DNA of 64,000 nt from Odontesthes bonariensis (Eukaryota > Chordata > Actinopteri > Atheriniformes > Atherinopsidae): assembly GCF_027942865.1 (NCBI RefSeq), contig NC_134525.1, positions 1,556,723 through 1,620,722 of the forward strand, in the 5' to 3' direction. Below, piece by piece: positions 62,430-64,000 of the stretch. The position numbers and the translations under genes are program-made. The notes beneath the pieces were generated by a model. The model saw only the letters and a list, made by a program, of their open reading frames with translations, was not told the DNA's origin and did not search any database. The first letter of the stretch is position 1, and every line of letters starts with the position of its first letter.

Positions 62430-62985
62430 ATTTCTACAGCCCTTTACAAACGATCCTTACTGTGTACCAAAGTGCTTTACAGCAGCTAATAAATAAAGAG
62501 AAGAATAAGTAAAAACAAATAAAAGAACAGTGAAAGCAACTAAATCGAATAAAATCAGACAAAAGTGTCATCATGCTATTGGGTATTAAAGCCATCCTAA
62601 ATAAGCAGGTTTTTAGCCTGGATCTGAAGAGGCCCGGGTCAGAAATAAGACTCAGCTGGATGGGGGGCTTATTCCAGAGCCTGGGGGCAGCTTTGGGAAA
62701 AGGCTCGCTCACCCCAGGGTTTGTATTCTGACCTGGGCACTTCCAGCAGAAACTGATCTGCTGACCTCAGAGCTCTGCCAGGACTGTTAAAAGCTGAGAT
62801 AAATACGACGGGGCGAGGCCGCTAAGAGCTTTAAAAACCAACATTAAAAGTTTAAAATCAGTTCTATAAAGGACAGGAAGCCGATGGAGGGAGTTAAGAA
62901 CAGGAGTGATGTGCACACGTCTGTTGGTGTTGGTTAAAAGACGGGCAGCAGCGTTCTGCACCAGCTGAAGGAAATCAGAAAATTC
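62430..62985 (-). mobile_element. LINE (L2-like) ORF2 C-terminus and 3' end
   Basis: The minus strand reads [53 protein letters not shown], then in another frame PFPKAAPRLWNKPPIQLSL and FRSRLKTCLFR. It is a frameshifted dead copy, sister to 20800-21180. Confidence 0.8.
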
Positions 62986-63184
62986 TGATTTTTAAAATGG
63001 CTGAAACCACATGGAGCCTGCAGAGGTCGTTCTGCTTCAGGGCCGGGAAACAAACCCACAGGAAGGGGCCAACTATCACGCCTAAATGCACCACTCAGAC
63101 ACACAGTATTCCAAAATCAGTGTCGGTTTAATGATTCCAAGGTTTGGTACACGGGGAGGCAAAGGGACAAAATGTCTGGTCAAA

Positions 63185-63690
63185 AAACATGCAGACATTT
63201 TTAAATCCAGGTTAAAAACATTTCTGTTCTCATGTGTCTGCATGAAATCTGCACGCTATCTTTGAACTTATCTGGACTGTTGCTTGTTTTTAAATTCATT
63301 TAAATGATTTTATTTGTTTCTCTTCATATTCCTTTATGTATTTTTAATGCTTCTTCCACTCCCTGCTGCAATGCTTTTATTTTATGTGAAGCACTTTGAA
63401 TTGTTTGTACATGAAATGTGCTACAAATAAATTTGATTTGATTTGATTTGATTTATTTAAGTCCAGGCTGAAGACACACCTATTTTCAGCTGCATCTGAA
63501 TAAAGCTCCAAATCTGAAGCTTGAGTTTCAAAACTTAATCACATTTTAACTCCTGATTTGATCTGATTTTAATCTATTGTTCTTATTTCTTTCTTTTTTG
63601 TTTAAAATTTAAATCATGCTTTTTATTACTACTGTTTTAATGTCTCTGTAAAGCACTTTGAATCACCTTGTTCAATCAATCAATCTTTAT
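63185..63690 (+). mobile_element. Two tandem LINE 3' ends
   Basis: 63185-63445 is the same 3' end as 32345-32590 ([12 protein letters not shown] then TTATCTGGACTGTTGC ...), closing in (GATTT)n. At 63450-63680 a second 3' end begins with a short RT C-terminus and closes with CTGTAAAGCACTTTGAATCA. A third fragment in inverse orientation starts at 63690 (AATCTTTATTTATATAGCGC). Confidence 0.65.
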
Positions 63691-63787
63691 TTATATAGCG
63701 CATTTCATACCACAGGTAACTCAATGTGCTTTACATAAAGACATTCAGATATACAACACAGAAATACAGGTAAATAAAAACATTAAT

Positions 63788-64000
63788 TTTAGCTAACAGT
63801 AAGATTGGTATAACTATAACAGAGCAAAAGTAAATTTAGCTAATAGTAAGATTGGTATAACTATAACAGAGTAAAAGTAAATTTAGCTAATAGTAGGATT
63901 GGTATAACTATAACAGAGCAAAAGTAAATTTAGCTAATAGTAAGATTGGTATAACTATAACAGAGCAAAAGTAAATTTAGCTAACAGTAAGATTGGTATA
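63788..64000. repeat. 47-bp tandem repeat running off the right edge
   Basis: At least four copies of TTTAGCTAAYAGTAAGATTG plus GTATAACTATAACAGAGCAAAAGTAAA; it continues past position 64000. Confidence 0.9.

Overview
This window is teleost (ray-finned fish) nuclear DNA. The evidence is intron-split vertebrate genes with GT-AG junctions, fish-type LINE reverse transcriptase fragments, many short TIR transposons, and an exceptional load of minisatellites. No prokaryotic, viral, tRNA, rRNA or CRISPR feature was found.

Four protein-coding genes can be assembled exon by exon. (1) An outer-arm axonemal dynein heavy chain of the DNAH5/DNAH8 type, best read as dnah8, lies on the minus strand from 25073 down to 1142. 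There are 28 exons whose phases join without a break into 1201 codons of N-terminal tail; the rest of the gene lies beyond position 1. (2) hus1, the 9-1-1 checkpoint clamp subunit, is complete on the minus strand (8 exons, 34840 to 29316, 285 aa). (3) cidea-like, a lipid-droplet CIDE protein, is complete on the plus strand (5 exons, 37430-44688, 215 aa). (4) tubb6-like, a class V beta-tubulin, is complete on the plus strand (6 exons, 45650-53061, 446 aa). hus1 and cidea are head to head across 2.6 kb. cidea and tubb6 are tandem, 1 kb apart, as I recall CIDEA-TUBB6 being in human. The four proteins act in different processes (ciliary or flagellar motility, DNA-damage signalling, lipid storage, microtubules); nothing suggests a pathway cluster.

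By region: 1-25 kb holds dnah8 exons separated by introns full of transposons and tandem repeats. 25-29.3 kb is the dnah8/hus1 intergenic space, with a 1.7-kb 24-bp minisatellite and a large palindrome. 29.3-34.8 kb is hus1. 34.8-37.4 kb is the divergent hus1/cidea spacer. 37.4-44.7 kb is cidea, whose first intron carries two sister elements with different minisatellite cores and a complete palindromic TTAA element. 45.6-54.3 kb is tubb6. 54.3-64 kb has no gene: a 2.7-kb copy of the GTATGC-heptamer element, a LINE 3' end, a 2.2-kb 20-bp minisatellite and further LINE 3' ends.

The most interesting material is a TIR element family (called M1 here; six copies in 64 kb) with a heptamer satellite of 0.15-2.5 kb next to one terminus. 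Two copies make up almost all of the introns they occupy. Also notable are two introns inside the normally uninterrupted last beta-tubulin exon, a stop-free 81-nt intron in the cidea CIDE-N domain, and several nested transposons with readable target-site duplications.
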